Below, piece by piece: positions 1 to 8,186 of a stretch of 9,911 nt of DNA (position 1 is the first letter of the stretch; every line of letters begins with the position of its first letter). A program made the translations under genes and the position numbers. The stretch covers positions 1-9,911 of the forward strand of contig VGEJ01000070.1 of NCBI GenBank assembly GCA_016869335.1, given 5' to 3'. This DNA comes from Alphaproteobacteria bacterium (GTDB lineage Bacteria > Pseudomonadota > Alphaproteobacteria > VGEJ01). The notes beneath the pieces are model-generated. The model did not search any database. It was not told the DNA's origin and saw only the letters and a list, made by a program, of their open reading frames with translations.

Positions 1-1
1 A

Positions 2-739
2 GCTGATGGGCGCTTGGCCTGGCAGGTGTATGCCCGCCCGGCGCCGGCCGACGACGGCACGCCGCGGGTGGCGATCGTGCTGTGGCGGCTCGGCTTCAGC
101 CGCGCCGCGACCGAAGCGGCCATCCAGCAGCTTCCGGGTGTCGTGACCCTGGCGTTCGAGCCCTACGCGCCGGGCCTCGATGGCTGGATTGCCAAGGCGC
201 GGGCCGCCGGGCACGAGGTGCTCATCCAGGTGCCGATGGAGCCGCCCGACTACCCGCGCAGTGATCCGGGACCGCACACGCTGCTGACTTCCCTGCCGGC
301 GGCCGACAACGTGAAGCGCCTCGAGTGGCTGCTCGGCCGCGGCGCCGGCTACGTCGGCGTCACCAACCTCATGGGTGCCCGCTTCACCTCTTCGGAGGCG
401 GCGCTGCGGCCCGTGCTCGCGGTCCTCAAGGAGCGCGGCCTGATGTACCTCGACGCCCAGGTGACCCGGGCCAGCGTGGCGACGCGCGTGGCCGAGGAGA
501 TCGGCCTGCCGCGGGCCTTCACCAACCGCATCCTCGACACCGAGGCCTCGCGTCCCGCCATCGACGCGCGGCTCTACCAGCTCGAGCGCGTCGCCAAGTC
601 GGCGGGGAGCGCGGTCGGCATCGGCTTCCCCTACCCGGTCACGATCGAGCGGCTGGCGGCATGGACCGGCACGCTGCGGGGCAAGGCCATCCGCCTGGTG
701 CCGTTATCCGCCGTCGTCAACCGGCAGAGGCCGACATGA
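2..739 (+). CDS. Divergent polysaccharide deacetylase family protein (YibQ/DUF610-like), 5' truncated by the window edge
   Basis: The reading frame is open from base 2 and no true start is visible, so this is the C-terminal part of a longer protein. A TTG at 14 is only an internal codon. About 240 residues match the divergent polysaccharide deacetylase fold (PF04748): the LPGVVTLAFEPYAPGLDGW stretch, the GHEVLIQVPMEPPDYP stretch, DPGPHTLL, then MGARFTSS and the final VPLSAV strand. The family is related to carbohydrate esterases and is usually exported to the envelope, where its substrate is not firmly known. The usual Asp-Asp after the first strand reads Trp-Arg here (83-88), the His of the NNHMG-type motif is Leu (368-370), and the later His-Pro is Phe-Pro (626-631). 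A deacetylase role is therefore doubtful; a non-catalytic role is possible. The stop overlaps the rppH start in ATGA, so the two genes are probably co-transcribed and translationally coupled. Family assignment is firm; function is open. Confidence 0.85.
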   Translation, partial: ADGRLAWQVYARPAPADDGTPRVAIVLWRLGFSRAATEAAIQQLPGVVTLAFEPYAPGLDGWIAKARAAGHEVLIQVPMEPPDYPRSDPGPHTLLTSLPAADNVKRLEWLLGRGAGYVGVTNLMGARFTSSEAALRPVLAVLKERGLMYLDAQVTRASVATRVAEEIGLPRAFTNRILDTEASRPAIDARLYQLERVAKSAGSAVGIGFPYPVTIERLAAWTGTLRGKAIRLVPLSAVVNRQRPT

Positions 740-1221
740 ACCGCCCGCCGGTCGGAGCCGCCTATCGGCCGGGGGTCGGCATGATGCTGCTCAATGCCGC
801 CGGCCTGGTATTCGTGGCGCAGCGCGCCGACAACCCGGGTCCGGCCTGGCAAATGCCGCAGGGCGGGATCGATCCGGGCGAGGCGCCGCGGGCGGCCGCG
901 CTCCGCGAGCTGGCCGAGGAGATCGGCACCGACCGGGCCGAGATCATCGCCGAGAGCCGCGACTGGCATTACTACGACATCCCCGACGAACTTGCGCGCA
1001 CTCTGTGGGGTGGCCGCTACCGCGGCCAGCGCCAGCGCTGGTACGTGCTGCGCTATCTCGGCACTGATGCGGACATCAACATCGACACGCCGCACCGCGA
1101 GTTCATCGCTTGGCGGTGGCTCGAGCCGGAGCGGCTGCCCGAGGTTATCGTGCCGTTCAAGCGCAACCTGTACAAGGCTCTGTTGGCCGAGTTCGCCGCT
1201 GTCCTGATCGCCCGAGAATGA
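736..1221 (+). CDS. rppH: RNA pyrophosphohydrolase RppH (Nudix hydrolase)
   Basis: The 161-residue protein is of usual length for alphaproteobacterial RppH/NudH. This cytoplasmic enzyme removes pyrophosphate from the 5' triphosphate end of mRNA, which exposes transcripts to 5'-monophosphate-dependent decay; related members also cleave dinucleoside polyphosphates. The start YRPGVGMMLLN is characteristic of the family. A complete Nudix box GX5EX7REUXEEXGU lies at residues 43-65, with the metal-binding Glu residues at REL-AEE (58, 61, 62). WQMPQGG before the box, the WHYYDIP segment and RGQRQRWYVLRY are also RppH hallmarks. ATG at 736 is chosen because the homology begins there and it overlaps the upstream stop by four bases, which suggests translational coupling. 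Longer in-frame extensions upstream would run through the deacetylase gene. A strong hairpin follows the stop directly. I see no missing catalytic residue. Confidence 0.95.
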   Translation: MNRPPVGAAYRPGVGMMLLNAAGLVFVAQRADNPGPAWQMPQGGIDPGEAPRAAALRELAEEIGTDRAEIIAESRDWHYYDIPDELARTLWGGRYRGQRQRWYVLRYLGTDADINIDTPHREFIAWRWLEPERLPEVIVPFKRNLYKALLAEFAAVLIARE

Positions 1222-1223
1222 CA

Positions 1224-1248
1224 AGGGCGCGTCCAGGGGACGCGCCCT
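1224..1248. terminator. Hairpin terminator candidate between convergent genes
   Basis: A perfect 11-bp inverted repeat (AGGGCGCGTCC / GGACGCGCCCT) with a 3-nt loop begins two bases after the rppH stop codon. The next bases on the plus strand (CTCTTCGTG) form only a weak U-tract, as is common in GC-rich genomes. The minus-strand gene ends at 1303, so the symmetric stem could stop transcription from both sides. The hairpin itself is certain; the terminator role is inferred. Confidence 0.75.
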
Positions 1249-1302
1249 CTTCGTGCCGTGCCGTTCAGCCGCGCATCAGCTCGTGCGCTCGGCCCTCTGG
1301 CG

Positions 1303-1875
1303 TCACCGCCGCGTGCGATCCGACCACGTCGCTGGTATCAGCTCGCGCTCGCGGCCCTTCGCCTTCGCCTTCGCCTTCGCCTTGACCTTAGTCTTGCCCT
1401 TCGCCTTCAAGATCCGAGCTTCCGCGCGGCTCTTCCGCACCGTGAGGTGATCCTGCTCTAGCGCTTTCCACGGCCTGTCCATGCCCTCGAAGTTGAACTC
1501 GAGCTTGACCCCGTGCGGGTCGAAGATGAAGAGCTGGTGCAGGTCCATGCCCGGCACGGCGCGGTCCTTCCACTCGACGCCATGGGCATCAAGCCGCGCC
1601 GTGAAGCGCTCGAAATGGTGGGCGCGGAAGGCGATGTGGTCGACACAGCCCGTATTATAGGCGACACCCTCCGGCACCTCGATGACGTGGAAGACGGGGC
1701 GGCCCTCGAGGTAGAGCCAGAGCCCGTCGTTCGGGAACTCCGGACGGTACCCATCGACGAAGCCGAGCACATCGCAATAGAAGTGCCGGCACTTGTCGAC
1801 ATCGTCAGTGAGGATGTTGACGTGATCAAGCGTCGCGATGTCCGCCAGCTTGCCGGTCTTCATGTCGATTGCCAT
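1303..1875 (-). CDS. VOC (glyoxalase/dioxygenase fold) family protein with a Lys-Ala repeat tail
   Basis: This 190-residue protein has one vicinal-oxygen-chelate domain at about residues 13-131: LDHVNILTDDVDKCRHFYCDVLGF opens the first beta-alpha-beta-beta-beta module, VDHIAFRA opens the second, and DPHGVKLEFNF closes it. Candidate metal ligands are His18, His80 and Glu126, so a metal-dependent lyase, isomerase or dioxygenase activity is possible. The substrate cannot be told from sequence. Residues about 147-178 form a very basic tail in which Lys alternates with Ala, Gly, Thr or Val; it is encoded by a hexanucleotide repeat and is not part of the VOC fold. The ATG at 1875 has AAGGAGG 10 nt upstream, better placed than for the in-frame ATG at 1863. 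A promoter candidate lies at 1964-1992. The gene sits downstream of the ferritin-like gene on the same strand and is convergent with rppH. The fold is firm; a specific function is unassigned. Confidence 0.85.
   Translation of the reverse strand: MAIDMKTGKLADIATLDHVNILTDDVDKCRHFYCDVLGFVDGYRPEFPNDGLWLYLEGRPVFHVIEVPEGVAYNTGCVDHIAFRAHHFERFTARLDAHGVEWKDRAVPGMDLHQLFIFDPHGVKLEFNFEGMDRPWKALEQDHLTVRKSRAEARILKAKGKTKVKAKAKAKAKGRERELIPATWSDRTRR
1357..1410. repeat. Hexanucleotide tandem repeat (CTTCGC) coding for a Lys-Ala tail
   Basis: Four perfect CTTCGC units (1357-1380) are followed by five degenerate hexamers to 1410. Every unit keeps CTT, which on the coding (minus) strand gives a Lys AAG codon every second position; the alternate codons are Ala, Val, Thr, Gly or Leu. 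Gain or loss of a unit would be in frame (two codons), so slippage would change tail length and not break the VOC gene. Confidence 0.85.
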
Positions 1876-1963
1876 GGCCGCTCGTCCTCCTTATGTTCCG
1901 CCGCTCCCGCGCCGCCCTCCCGCCCGCGCGGTGCCGCGCCCGCGGCCGGAGACGCATAGCGCA

Positions 1964-1992
1964 ATAATAGTGCTCCCCGTCGCGTCAGGCAA
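1964..1992 (-). promoter_or_regulatory. Sigma70-type promoter candidate for the VOC gene
   Basis: On the minus strand, TTGCCT (1992-1987) and TATTAT (1969-1964) are separated by exactly 17 nt. This matches 4/6 and 5/6 of the consensus with ideal spacing, in a locally AT-rich patch. Transcription would start near 1957, leaving a leader of about 80 nt before the ATG at 1875. The match is seen in the sequence; activity is inferred. Confidence 0.55.
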
Positions 1993-2017
1993 TTGTGGAC
2001 GCAGGTCAATCGCGCCC

Positions 2018-2042
2018 GGCGGCGCCCCTCCAGAGCGCCGCC
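2018..2042 (-). terminator. Hairpin downstream of the ferritin-like gene, possible terminator
   Basis: A perfect 8-bp inverted repeat (GGCGGCGC / GCGCCGCC) with a 9-nt loop lies about 32 bases past the stop codon at 2074, before the VOC promoter candidate. No U-tract follows on the minus strand, so it may be a partial or Rho-aided terminator, or only an RNA-stabilising stem. The rest of the 198-base gap (1876-2073) holds the VOC promoter and ribosome-binding site; nothing else was recognised. Confidence 0.4.
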
Positions 2043-2073
2043 CGACGACCAAGAGCGAGAGGCCCCGGCCTGA

Positions 2074-2952
2074 TCAGGCGGCGAAGCGGTGGAGCTTCCG
2101 GGTGTTGGCGCGGAACACGGTCCAGCCGAGCCAGCTCGCCCACTGGCCCCAGCGGCTCTGCGGCTTGACGCCGGCGGCCTTGAGGGTCATGGCGACCGCC
2201 TTGGCGACATGCTGGTGACGATAGTAGGTCAGAGTCCGTTTGGCGTAGCTCGCGCCGTGGCGGCGCCGATCGTAGGGCTCGGTGATGGCGTTGCCGCAGT
2301 AATAGGCGTAAGCGAGCTCGTCGTCGCGGCTCTCGAGTAGCCGGCCCAGCACGATCCCGATGCCCTGCCAGGCGCTCGGCCGCTCGACCGCACGGTAGCG
2401 CTTCATGTGGTCGTAGAACAGCTTGTAGTGGCGATACTCATCGCCCGCGATGCGATGACAGATGTGCTTCAACAGTGGCTCCTCGACGGCGTCGCGGATC
2501 GCGCTGTAGAAGGAACTCGTGGCCACCTCGACGACGCAACGGGCGATCAGCTCCTTGGCCCGCGAACCACGCACCGAGACGGCTGCATCAAGGGGCAGGA
2601 CGTGGCCCGCGGTGAAGCGGCCGAAGCAGTCTGCGAAATCCCAAGTGGGGTCGGCGAGCTCGCACCAGCGCCGCAGCGCCGCCCCGTGCTGGACCTCTTC
2701 GACACCCCAGGCCCGCGCCGCCGCCTGAAACTCGGGGTCGTCGCTGAACACCGAGCACAGATAGGTCACGTAGTCCTCTGAGTGGTGCTCGACCATGCAC
2801 GCTCCGCGCATCGCCCGCACCAGTTCGGGATCGACCTTGGATGGGTCGAACCGGTCCCACGGGATATCGTCCAGCGTCCAATGCACCTGCGGCCGCACCG
2901 AGCGTACGGGCCGGGCCGAAGGGCCCGCTACCATGGGCGAGGCCTGGTTCAT
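2074..2952 (-). CDS. Ferritin-like di-iron domain protein
   Basis: The 292-residue protein shows the ligand pattern of a ferritin-like four-helix-bundle di-iron centre: Glu55 (or Glu59) in MVEHHSEDY, E86-x-x-H89 in EEVQHG, Glu142 in VVEVATSSFY, and E172-x-x-H175 in GDEYRHY. This E...ExxH...E...ExxH layout is shared by acyl-ACP desaturases, rubrerythrin-like proteins and related oxidoreductases, so an O2-using redox role is plausible. The exact reaction cannot be named. About 22 residues at the N-terminus are Pro/Arg-rich and probably disordered. Residues 215-292 are basic and aromatic-rich, outside the metal core, with no clear membrane segment. ATG at 2952 is supported by a strong GGAGGTGA just upstream (2964-2957). 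A promoter candidate lies at 3020-3048. The gene lies between atpC and the VOC gene on the same strand. The domain call is good; the function is unknown. Confidence 0.8.
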   Translation of the reverse strand: MNQASPMVAGPSARPVRSVRPQVHWTLDDIPWDRFDPSKVDPELVRAMRGACMVEHHSEDYVTYLCSVFSDDPEFQAAARAWGVEEVQHGAALRRWCELADPTWDFADCFGRFTAGHVLPLDAAVSVRGSRAKELIARCVVEVATSSFYSAIRDAVEEPLLKHICHRIAGDEYRHYKLFYDHMKRYRAVERPSAWQGIGIVLGRLLESRDDELAYAYYCGNAITEPYDRRRHGASYAKRTLTYYRHQHVAKAVAMTLKAAGVKPQSRWGQWASWLGWTVFRANTRKLHRFAA

Positions 2953-3019
2953 GCCGTCACCTCCGCTCCTCGCCCACCCACCGCCGGGCGCTGCCGCACC
3001 ACGAAAGGGTTAAGCGTCT

Positions 3020-3048
3020 CTTATAGCCAAGCGCCCGCCTTCCGCCAA
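3020..3048 (-). promoter_or_regulatory. Sigma70-type promoter candidate for the ferritin-like gene
   Basis: On the minus strand, TTGGCG (3048-3043) and TATAAG (3025-3020) are separated by exactly 17 nt, matching 4/6 and 5/6 of the consensus. The predicted start near 3013 would leave a leader of about 60 nt before the ATG at 2952. It lies in the 117-base gap after atpC, so the gene can be expressed apart from the ATP synthase operon. A 7-bp inverted repeat (3032-3038 / 3062-3068) surrounds part of it. Confidence 0.55.
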
Positions 3049-3069
3049 GCGTGCACCCAGCGCGGGCGA

Positions 3070-3471
3070 CTAAGCGACGGCTCGGAGCATCTCTTCGAAG
3101 AGCTGGATGGCGACCTCGGCGCGGTGGCGATCCGCATCCGTCTTGGCGTCTTCGAGGTCCTCGCGCGCGTTCTTGAGCCGGCTTTCGAGCTGGCCGCGAT
3201 CGAGGTCGGTCACGGGAACCGATTCCTCGGCGAGCACGGTGCAGCGGCTCGGCGTCACCTCGGCAAAGCCGCCGGCGAGGAAGATGCGCCGGATCTCGCT
3301 GCCCTCATCGTGGATCTCGAGCACCCCGGGGCGGACTGCCGCCATCACGGGTGCGTGGCCGGCGAGCACCCCGAAATCGCCCTCGGTGCCCGGCACCACC
3401 ACCATATCGACATCCTCAGCGACCAGGAGGCGCTCGGGCGACACGAGCTCGAAATGGACCTTCTCGGGCAC
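3070..3471 (-). CDS. atpC: ATP synthase F1 epsilon subunit
   Basis: At 133 residues this has the usual length of the bacterial epsilon subunit, the part of the central stalk that rotates with gamma, contacts the c-ring and can inhibit ATP hydrolysis. The N-terminal beta-sandwich is clear: FELVSPERLLVAEDVDMVVVPGTEGDFGVLAGHAPVMAAVRPG. The C-terminal part (about 87-133) is a helical hairpin rich in charged residues. The start is a GTG at 3471, chosen because homology begins there and GGGAGG is placed 7 nt upstream. It is 20 bases after the atpD stop and last in the operon. In the alphaproteobacterial group the usual F1 inhibitor is the separate zeta protein, not seen in this window. Confidence 0.96.
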   Translation of the reverse strand: MPEKVHFELVSPERLLVAEDVDMVVVPGTEGDFGVLAGHAPVMAAVRPGVLEIHDEGSEIRRIFLAGGFAEVTPSRCTVLAEESVPVTDLDRGQLESRLKNAREDLEDAKTDADRHRAEVAIQLFEEMLRAVA

Positions 3472-3491
3472 GCTCAGGCCTCCCGACCGCT

Positions 3492-4919
<1,428 letters not shown>

Positions 4920-4939
4920 GGCATGGCTCCGTGTGGTGA

Positions 4940-5827
4940 TCAAAGCGCCTCGGCGCCGGAGATGATCTCGATCAGTTCCTTGGTGATGACCGCCTGGCGC
5001 GTACGGTTGTAGTTGAGCGTCAGGCGATCGATCATCTCGCCGGCGTTGCGGCTCGCGCTGTCCATCGCAGTCATGCGCGCGCCTTGCTCGCCGGCGGCGT
5101 TTTCGAGCAAAGCGTGGAAGATCTGTACCGCGATGTTGCGCGGCACCAGGCGCTCCAGGATCTCGGCCTCGTCGGGCTCGAACTCATAGGACGCGCCACC
5201 CAGGTCGGCGACAGGCGCTGCCGCGGCTGCCGATGCAGCAGCGGGAATGAGCTGATGGCGGGTGACGACTTGCGTCATCACCGTCCTGAAGGTGTTGTAG
5301 AACAGCGTGCACACGTCGAACTCGCCGGCCTCGAACAGCGCCGTGATCCGCCCGCCGACCGGCGCGGCATCGGCAAAGCCGAGCCGGCGTACCTTCGACA
5401 GATCGACCGTATCGACGATGCGGCTCGCGTGGTCGCGGCGCAGCATGTCGCGGCCCTTGCGGCCGACACACAGGATCTTCACGGTCTTGCCGGCCGCGAG
5501 GAGCTCGCGGATGTGAACCCGTGCCGCGCGGACGATCGAGGAGTTGAAGCCACCGCAGAGGCCGCGCTCGGCCGTTGCCACGACCAGGAGGTGCGTGCGG
5601 TCGCTGCCCGTCCCGACGAGGATGCGCGGTGCCGACTGCGGATCGCCGAGCCCCGCGGCGAGCGCGGTCAGCATCGCGCCCATGCGCTCGGCGTAGGGCC
5701 GCGCCGCCTCCGCCTGGTCCTGGGCGCGGCGCAGCTTCGAGGCCGCCACCATCTTCATGGCCAGCGTGATCTTGCGCGTCGAGCGGACGCTCGTGATCCG
5801 TTTGCGCAGGTCCTTGAGGCTAGGCAT
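4940..5827 (-). CDS. atpG: ATP synthase F1 gamma subunit
   Basis: The 295-residue protein is the rotating central shaft of F1. The N-terminal helix begins MPSLKDLRKRITSVRSTRKITLAMKMVAASKLRRAQ in family fashion, the central Rossmann-like part includes ERGLCGGFNSS, and the C-terminal helix ends MIDRLTLNYNRTRQAVITKELIEIISGAEAL, with the highly conserved NRTRQAxITxEL stretch. An Ala-rich linker at about residues 198-206 (PAAASAAAAAP) is a local insertion typical of less conserved loops. The ATG at 5827 is supported by homology; only a weak ribosome-binding site is visible in the 33-base gap after atpA. It lies between atpA and atpD in the standard order. Confidence 0.97.
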   Translation of the reverse strand: MPSLKDLRKRITSVRSTRKITLAMKMVAASKLRRAQDQAEAARPYAERMGAMLTALAAGLGDPQSAPRILVGTGSDRTHLLVVATAERGLCGGFNSSIVRAARVHIRELLAAGKTVKILCVGRKGRDMLRRDHASRIVDTVDLSKVRRLGFADAAPVGGRITALFEAGEFDVCTLFYNTFRTVMTQVVTRHQLIPAAASAAAAAPVADLGGASYEFEPDEAEILERLVPRNIAVQIFHALLENAAGEQGARMTAMDSASRNAGEMIDRLTLNYNRTRQAVITKELIEIISGAEAL

Positions 5828-5860
5828 CGCGGTTGCTCGGCAGCGACGCGGGAGGCGCGC

Positions 5861-7390
5861 CTACGCGAAGCTCTTGGCGAACTCGTCGACGATTCCGGCG
5901 AGCTTCTTGTCGGTTTCGTCGGTCAGCTCGCCCGAGGCGCGGATCGCCTCCAGCACGGCCTGGTGCTTGGTCCGCATCTCGTTCAAGAGCGAGCTCTCGA
6001 AGCGGCGCACGGCGTTCACGGGAAAGCGGTCGAGGTAGCCACGGACGCCGGCATAGATCGCCACCACCTGCTCCTCGACCGGCATCGGCGTGTATTGCGG
6101 CTGCTTGAGGAGCTCGGTCAGCCGCTCGCCGCGCGCCAGCAGGCGCTGGGTTGACGCGTCGAGGTCAGACCCGAACTGTGCGAACGCCGCCATCTCGCGG
6201 TACTGGGCAAGCTCGAGCTTGATGCGGCCGGCGACCTGGCGCATCGCTTTGACCTGCGCCGCCGAGCCGACGCGGCTGACCGACAGGCCGACGTTCACGG
6301 CCGGGCGAACGCCCTGATAGAACAGGTCGGTCTCGAGGAAGATCTGGCCATCGGTGATCGAGATGACGTTGGTCGGGATGTAGGCCGAGACATCGTTGGC
6401 CTGGGTCTCGATCACCGGGAGCGCGGTGAGCGAGCCGGCACCGTGATCCTTGTTCATCTTGGCCGCGCGCTCCAAGAGCCGGGAGTGGAGATAGAAGACG
6501 TCCCCCGGATAGGCCTCGCGCCCGGGTGGGCGGCGCAGGAGCAGCGACATCTGGCGATAGGCCACGGCGTGCTTCGACAGATCGTCGTAGATCACCAGCG
6601 CATGCATGCCGTTGTCGCGGAAATACTCGCCGATCGTGCACCCGGTGTAGGGCGCGATGAACTGCAGCGGCGCCGGCTCCGAGGCGGTGGCGGCGACCAC
6701 GATGGTGTAGTCCATCGCGCCATAGTCCTCCAGCGTCTTGACGACTTGGGCAACGGTCGAGCGCTTCTGCCCGATGGCGACGTAGATGCAATAGAGCTTG
6801 CGCGACTCATCGCTCGATTCGTTGATCGATTTCTGATTGATGATGGTGTCGAGCGCGACCGCGGTCTTGCCGGTCTGGCGATCGCCGATGATCAGCTCGC
6901 GCTGGCCACGCCCGATGGGAATCAGCGAGTCGAGCGCCTTGATGCCGGTCTGCATCGGCTCGTGCACGCCGCGGCGCGGTACGATGCCGGGCGCCTTGAC
7001 CTCGACCCGGCGGCGCTCGGTGCCGCTCGCCGGTCCCTTGCCGTCGATCGGCTCGCCGAGCGCGTCGAGCACTCGGCCCAACAGCGCCTTGCCCACCGGG
7101 GCATCGACGATGGCGCCGGTGCGCTTGACCGTGTCGCCCTCCTTGATGGTGCGGTCGTCGCCCAGGATGACGACGCCGACATTATCCTCCTCGAGGTTCA
7201 GGGCCATGCCGCGGATGCCGCCAGGGAACTCCACCATCTCGCCCGATTGAACCTGGTCGAGGCCATAGATGCGGGCGATGCCGTCGCCGACCGAGAGCAC
7301 CTGGCCGACCTCGGAAACCTCGGCCTCGGCACCGAAGCGCTCGATCTGCTGCTTCAGGATCGCCGAGATCTCCGCCGCGCGGATATCCAT
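5861..7390 (-). CDS. atpA: ATP synthase F1 alpha subunit
   Basis: This 509-residue regulatory subunit alternates with beta in the F1 hexamer and holds non-catalytic nucleotide sites. The N-terminus MDIRAAEISAILKQQI is the classic start that binds delta. Walker A GDRQTGKT is at 169-176, the GRGQRELIIGD run precedes it, the Walker B strand HALVIYDD ends at Asp269-Asp270, and the arginine finger in LSVSRVGSAAQ is Arg373. ATG at 7390 shares one base with the atpH stop (TGATG on the coding strand), which implies coupled translation; a GTG three bases upstream would only add one residue. An AGGGGGTG element sits just upstream inside atpH. Length and motifs are complete. Confidence 0.98.
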   Translation of the reverse strand: MDIRAAEISAILKQQIERFGAEAEVSEVGQVLSVGDGIARIYGLDQVQSGEMVEFPGGIRGMALNLEEDNVGVVILGDDRTIKEGDTVKRTGAIVDAPVGKALLGRVLDALGEPIDGKGPASGTERRRVEVKAPGIVPRRGVHEPMQTGIKALDSLIPIGRGQRELIIGDRQTGKTAVALDTIINQKSINESSDESRKLYCIYVAIGQKRSTVAQVVKTLEDYGAMDYTIVVAATASEPAPLQFIAPYTGCTIGEYFRDNGMHALVIYDDLSKHAVAYRQMSLLLRRPPGREAYPGDVFYLHSRLLERAAKMNKDHGAGSLTALPVIETQANDVSAYIPTNVISITDGQIFLETDLFYQGVRPAVNVGLSVSRVGSAAQVKAMRQVAGRIKLELAQYREMAAFAQFGSDLDASTQRLLARGERLTELLKQPQYTPMPVEEQVVAIYAGVRGYLDRFPVNAVRRFESSLLNEMRTKHQAVLEAIRASGELTDETDKKLAGIVDEFAKSFA

Positions 7391-7950
7391 CACCGCACCC
7401 CCTTCATGGCAACCTTCAGGTTGGCAAGCTGCGTCCGCAGCGAACTATCGAGCATCCGCGAGCCGAGCCGCACGACCAGCCCGCCGAGCAGATCCGGATC
7501 GACCCGCGTGCTGAGAGTCACCTCGCGGCCGACCGAGCGGGCGAGCGTCTGGCGCAGCGTCGAGACCTGCCCCTCGGCCAGCGGCCGCGCCGAAGTGACA
7601 TCCGCCGCGACCTCGCCGCGGTACTCGGCCAGGCCCGCGCGGAAGGCGCGGATCACCAGGGGCAGGGCAAACAGGCGCCGGTTCTCGGCCAGCACCCCGA
7701 GGAGGCGCCGCGTCAACGGGTGGGCGTCCATGCGCTCGAGTAGCGCCGCGATCGCCCGTCCCTGCTCGGTACGGGTCAGCATCGGGCTCCGCACCAGACG
7801 CCTGAGGTCAGCGCTGTCATCGAAGAGCGCCTCGATCCGCGCCAGGTCCTGCGCCACGGCGTCGAGCAGCCTGCCCTCTCGCGCCAGCCCGAACACGGCC
7901 ATCGCGTAGCGGCCCGCGAGACCCGACATCAGTCCCGTCTCAGCCGCCAC
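7390..7950 (-). CDS. atpH: ATP synthase F1 delta subunit
   Basis: The 186-residue protein links the top of the F1 head to the peripheral stalk (OSCP equivalent). The N-terminal helical domain opens SGLAGRYAMAVFGLAREGRLLDAV, with the SP-MLTRTEQGRAI turn around residues 55-68, and the C-terminal part ends with GREVTLSTRVDPDLLGGLVVRLGSRMLDSSLRTQLANLKVAM, matching the conserved DPxLxGGxxxxxGxxxxDxSxxxxL pattern. The GTG at 7950 gives MAAETG-like ends known in alphaproteobacteria; an internal ATG at 7929 is the alternative, and neither has a strong ribosome-binding site. It is the first gene of the F1 operon, divergent from the MetE-like gene, where many relatives instead have priA upstream. Confidence 0.95.
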   Translation of the reverse strand: MAAETGLMSGLAGRYAMAVFGLAREGRLLDAVAQDLARIEALFDDSADLRRLVRSPMLTRTEQGRAIAALLERMDAHPLTRRLLGVLAENRRLFALPLVIRAFRAGLAEYRGEVAADVTSARPLAEGQVSTLRQTLARSVGREVTLSTRVDPDLLGGLVVRLGSRMLDSSLRTQLANLKVAMKGVR

Positions 7951-7981
7951 CTGAACCCGTCCCGACGCTCGGCGAGAGGTG

Positions 7982-8018
7982 CCTAATCATTTGAATTGCT
8001 TGGACAAAAGAAACAGCG
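7982..8018 (-). promoter_or_regulatory. AT-rich patch upstream of atpH, probable promoter zone of the F1 operon
   Basis: In the 236-base divergent gap (7951-8186), this is the only clearly AT-rich stretch. It lies 30-70 bases upstream of atpH and includes TTGTCC and GATTAG-like elements on the minus strand, but no pair with 16-18 nt spacing reaches a good consensus match. The position argues for a promoter; the exact hexamers are not resolved. The remaining bases to the MetE-like gene show no clear promoter. Confidence 0.3.
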
Positions 8019-8186
8019 CGCAGGCCACCCCGCCCGCCGTCGGCGAACGCCGCGGATACCTACCACACGTCCCAGGGGCACGCAAGCCAACCGCCCCCTC
8101 TCCGCCTGATCCAGGTTAGGGACCGCCTCAACCGATGTGAGCAGGCTCTATCGTCAAGTGATGCGCGATCACGCGCGGAGGGGACC

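Noticed and set aside
325..735. In-frame extension upstream of the rppH ATG
   Set aside because: It would lie entirely within the deacetylase gene in another frame; RppH homology starts at 736.
2068..2079. 12-bp perfect palindrome GCCTGATCAGGC over the stop of the ferritin-like gene
   Set aside because: Short, with no loop; occurs readily by chance in GC-rich DNA and no second copy was noticed nearby.
3032..3068. 7-bp inverted repeat after atpC as the F1 operon terminator
   Set aside because: The loop is 23 nt, there is no U-tract, and the region overlaps a better promoter candidate for the next gene; kept only as a note.
6443..7909. Open 488-codon plus-strand frame across atpA and atpH
   Set aside because: Antisense to two certain genes with full motifs; the translation has no family features.
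7951..8186. Possible SAM- or cobalamin-type riboswitch ahead of the MetE-like gene
   Set aside because: No conserved core of those riboswitches was recognised; only a 5-bp GC hairpin next to the ribosome-binding site is visible.
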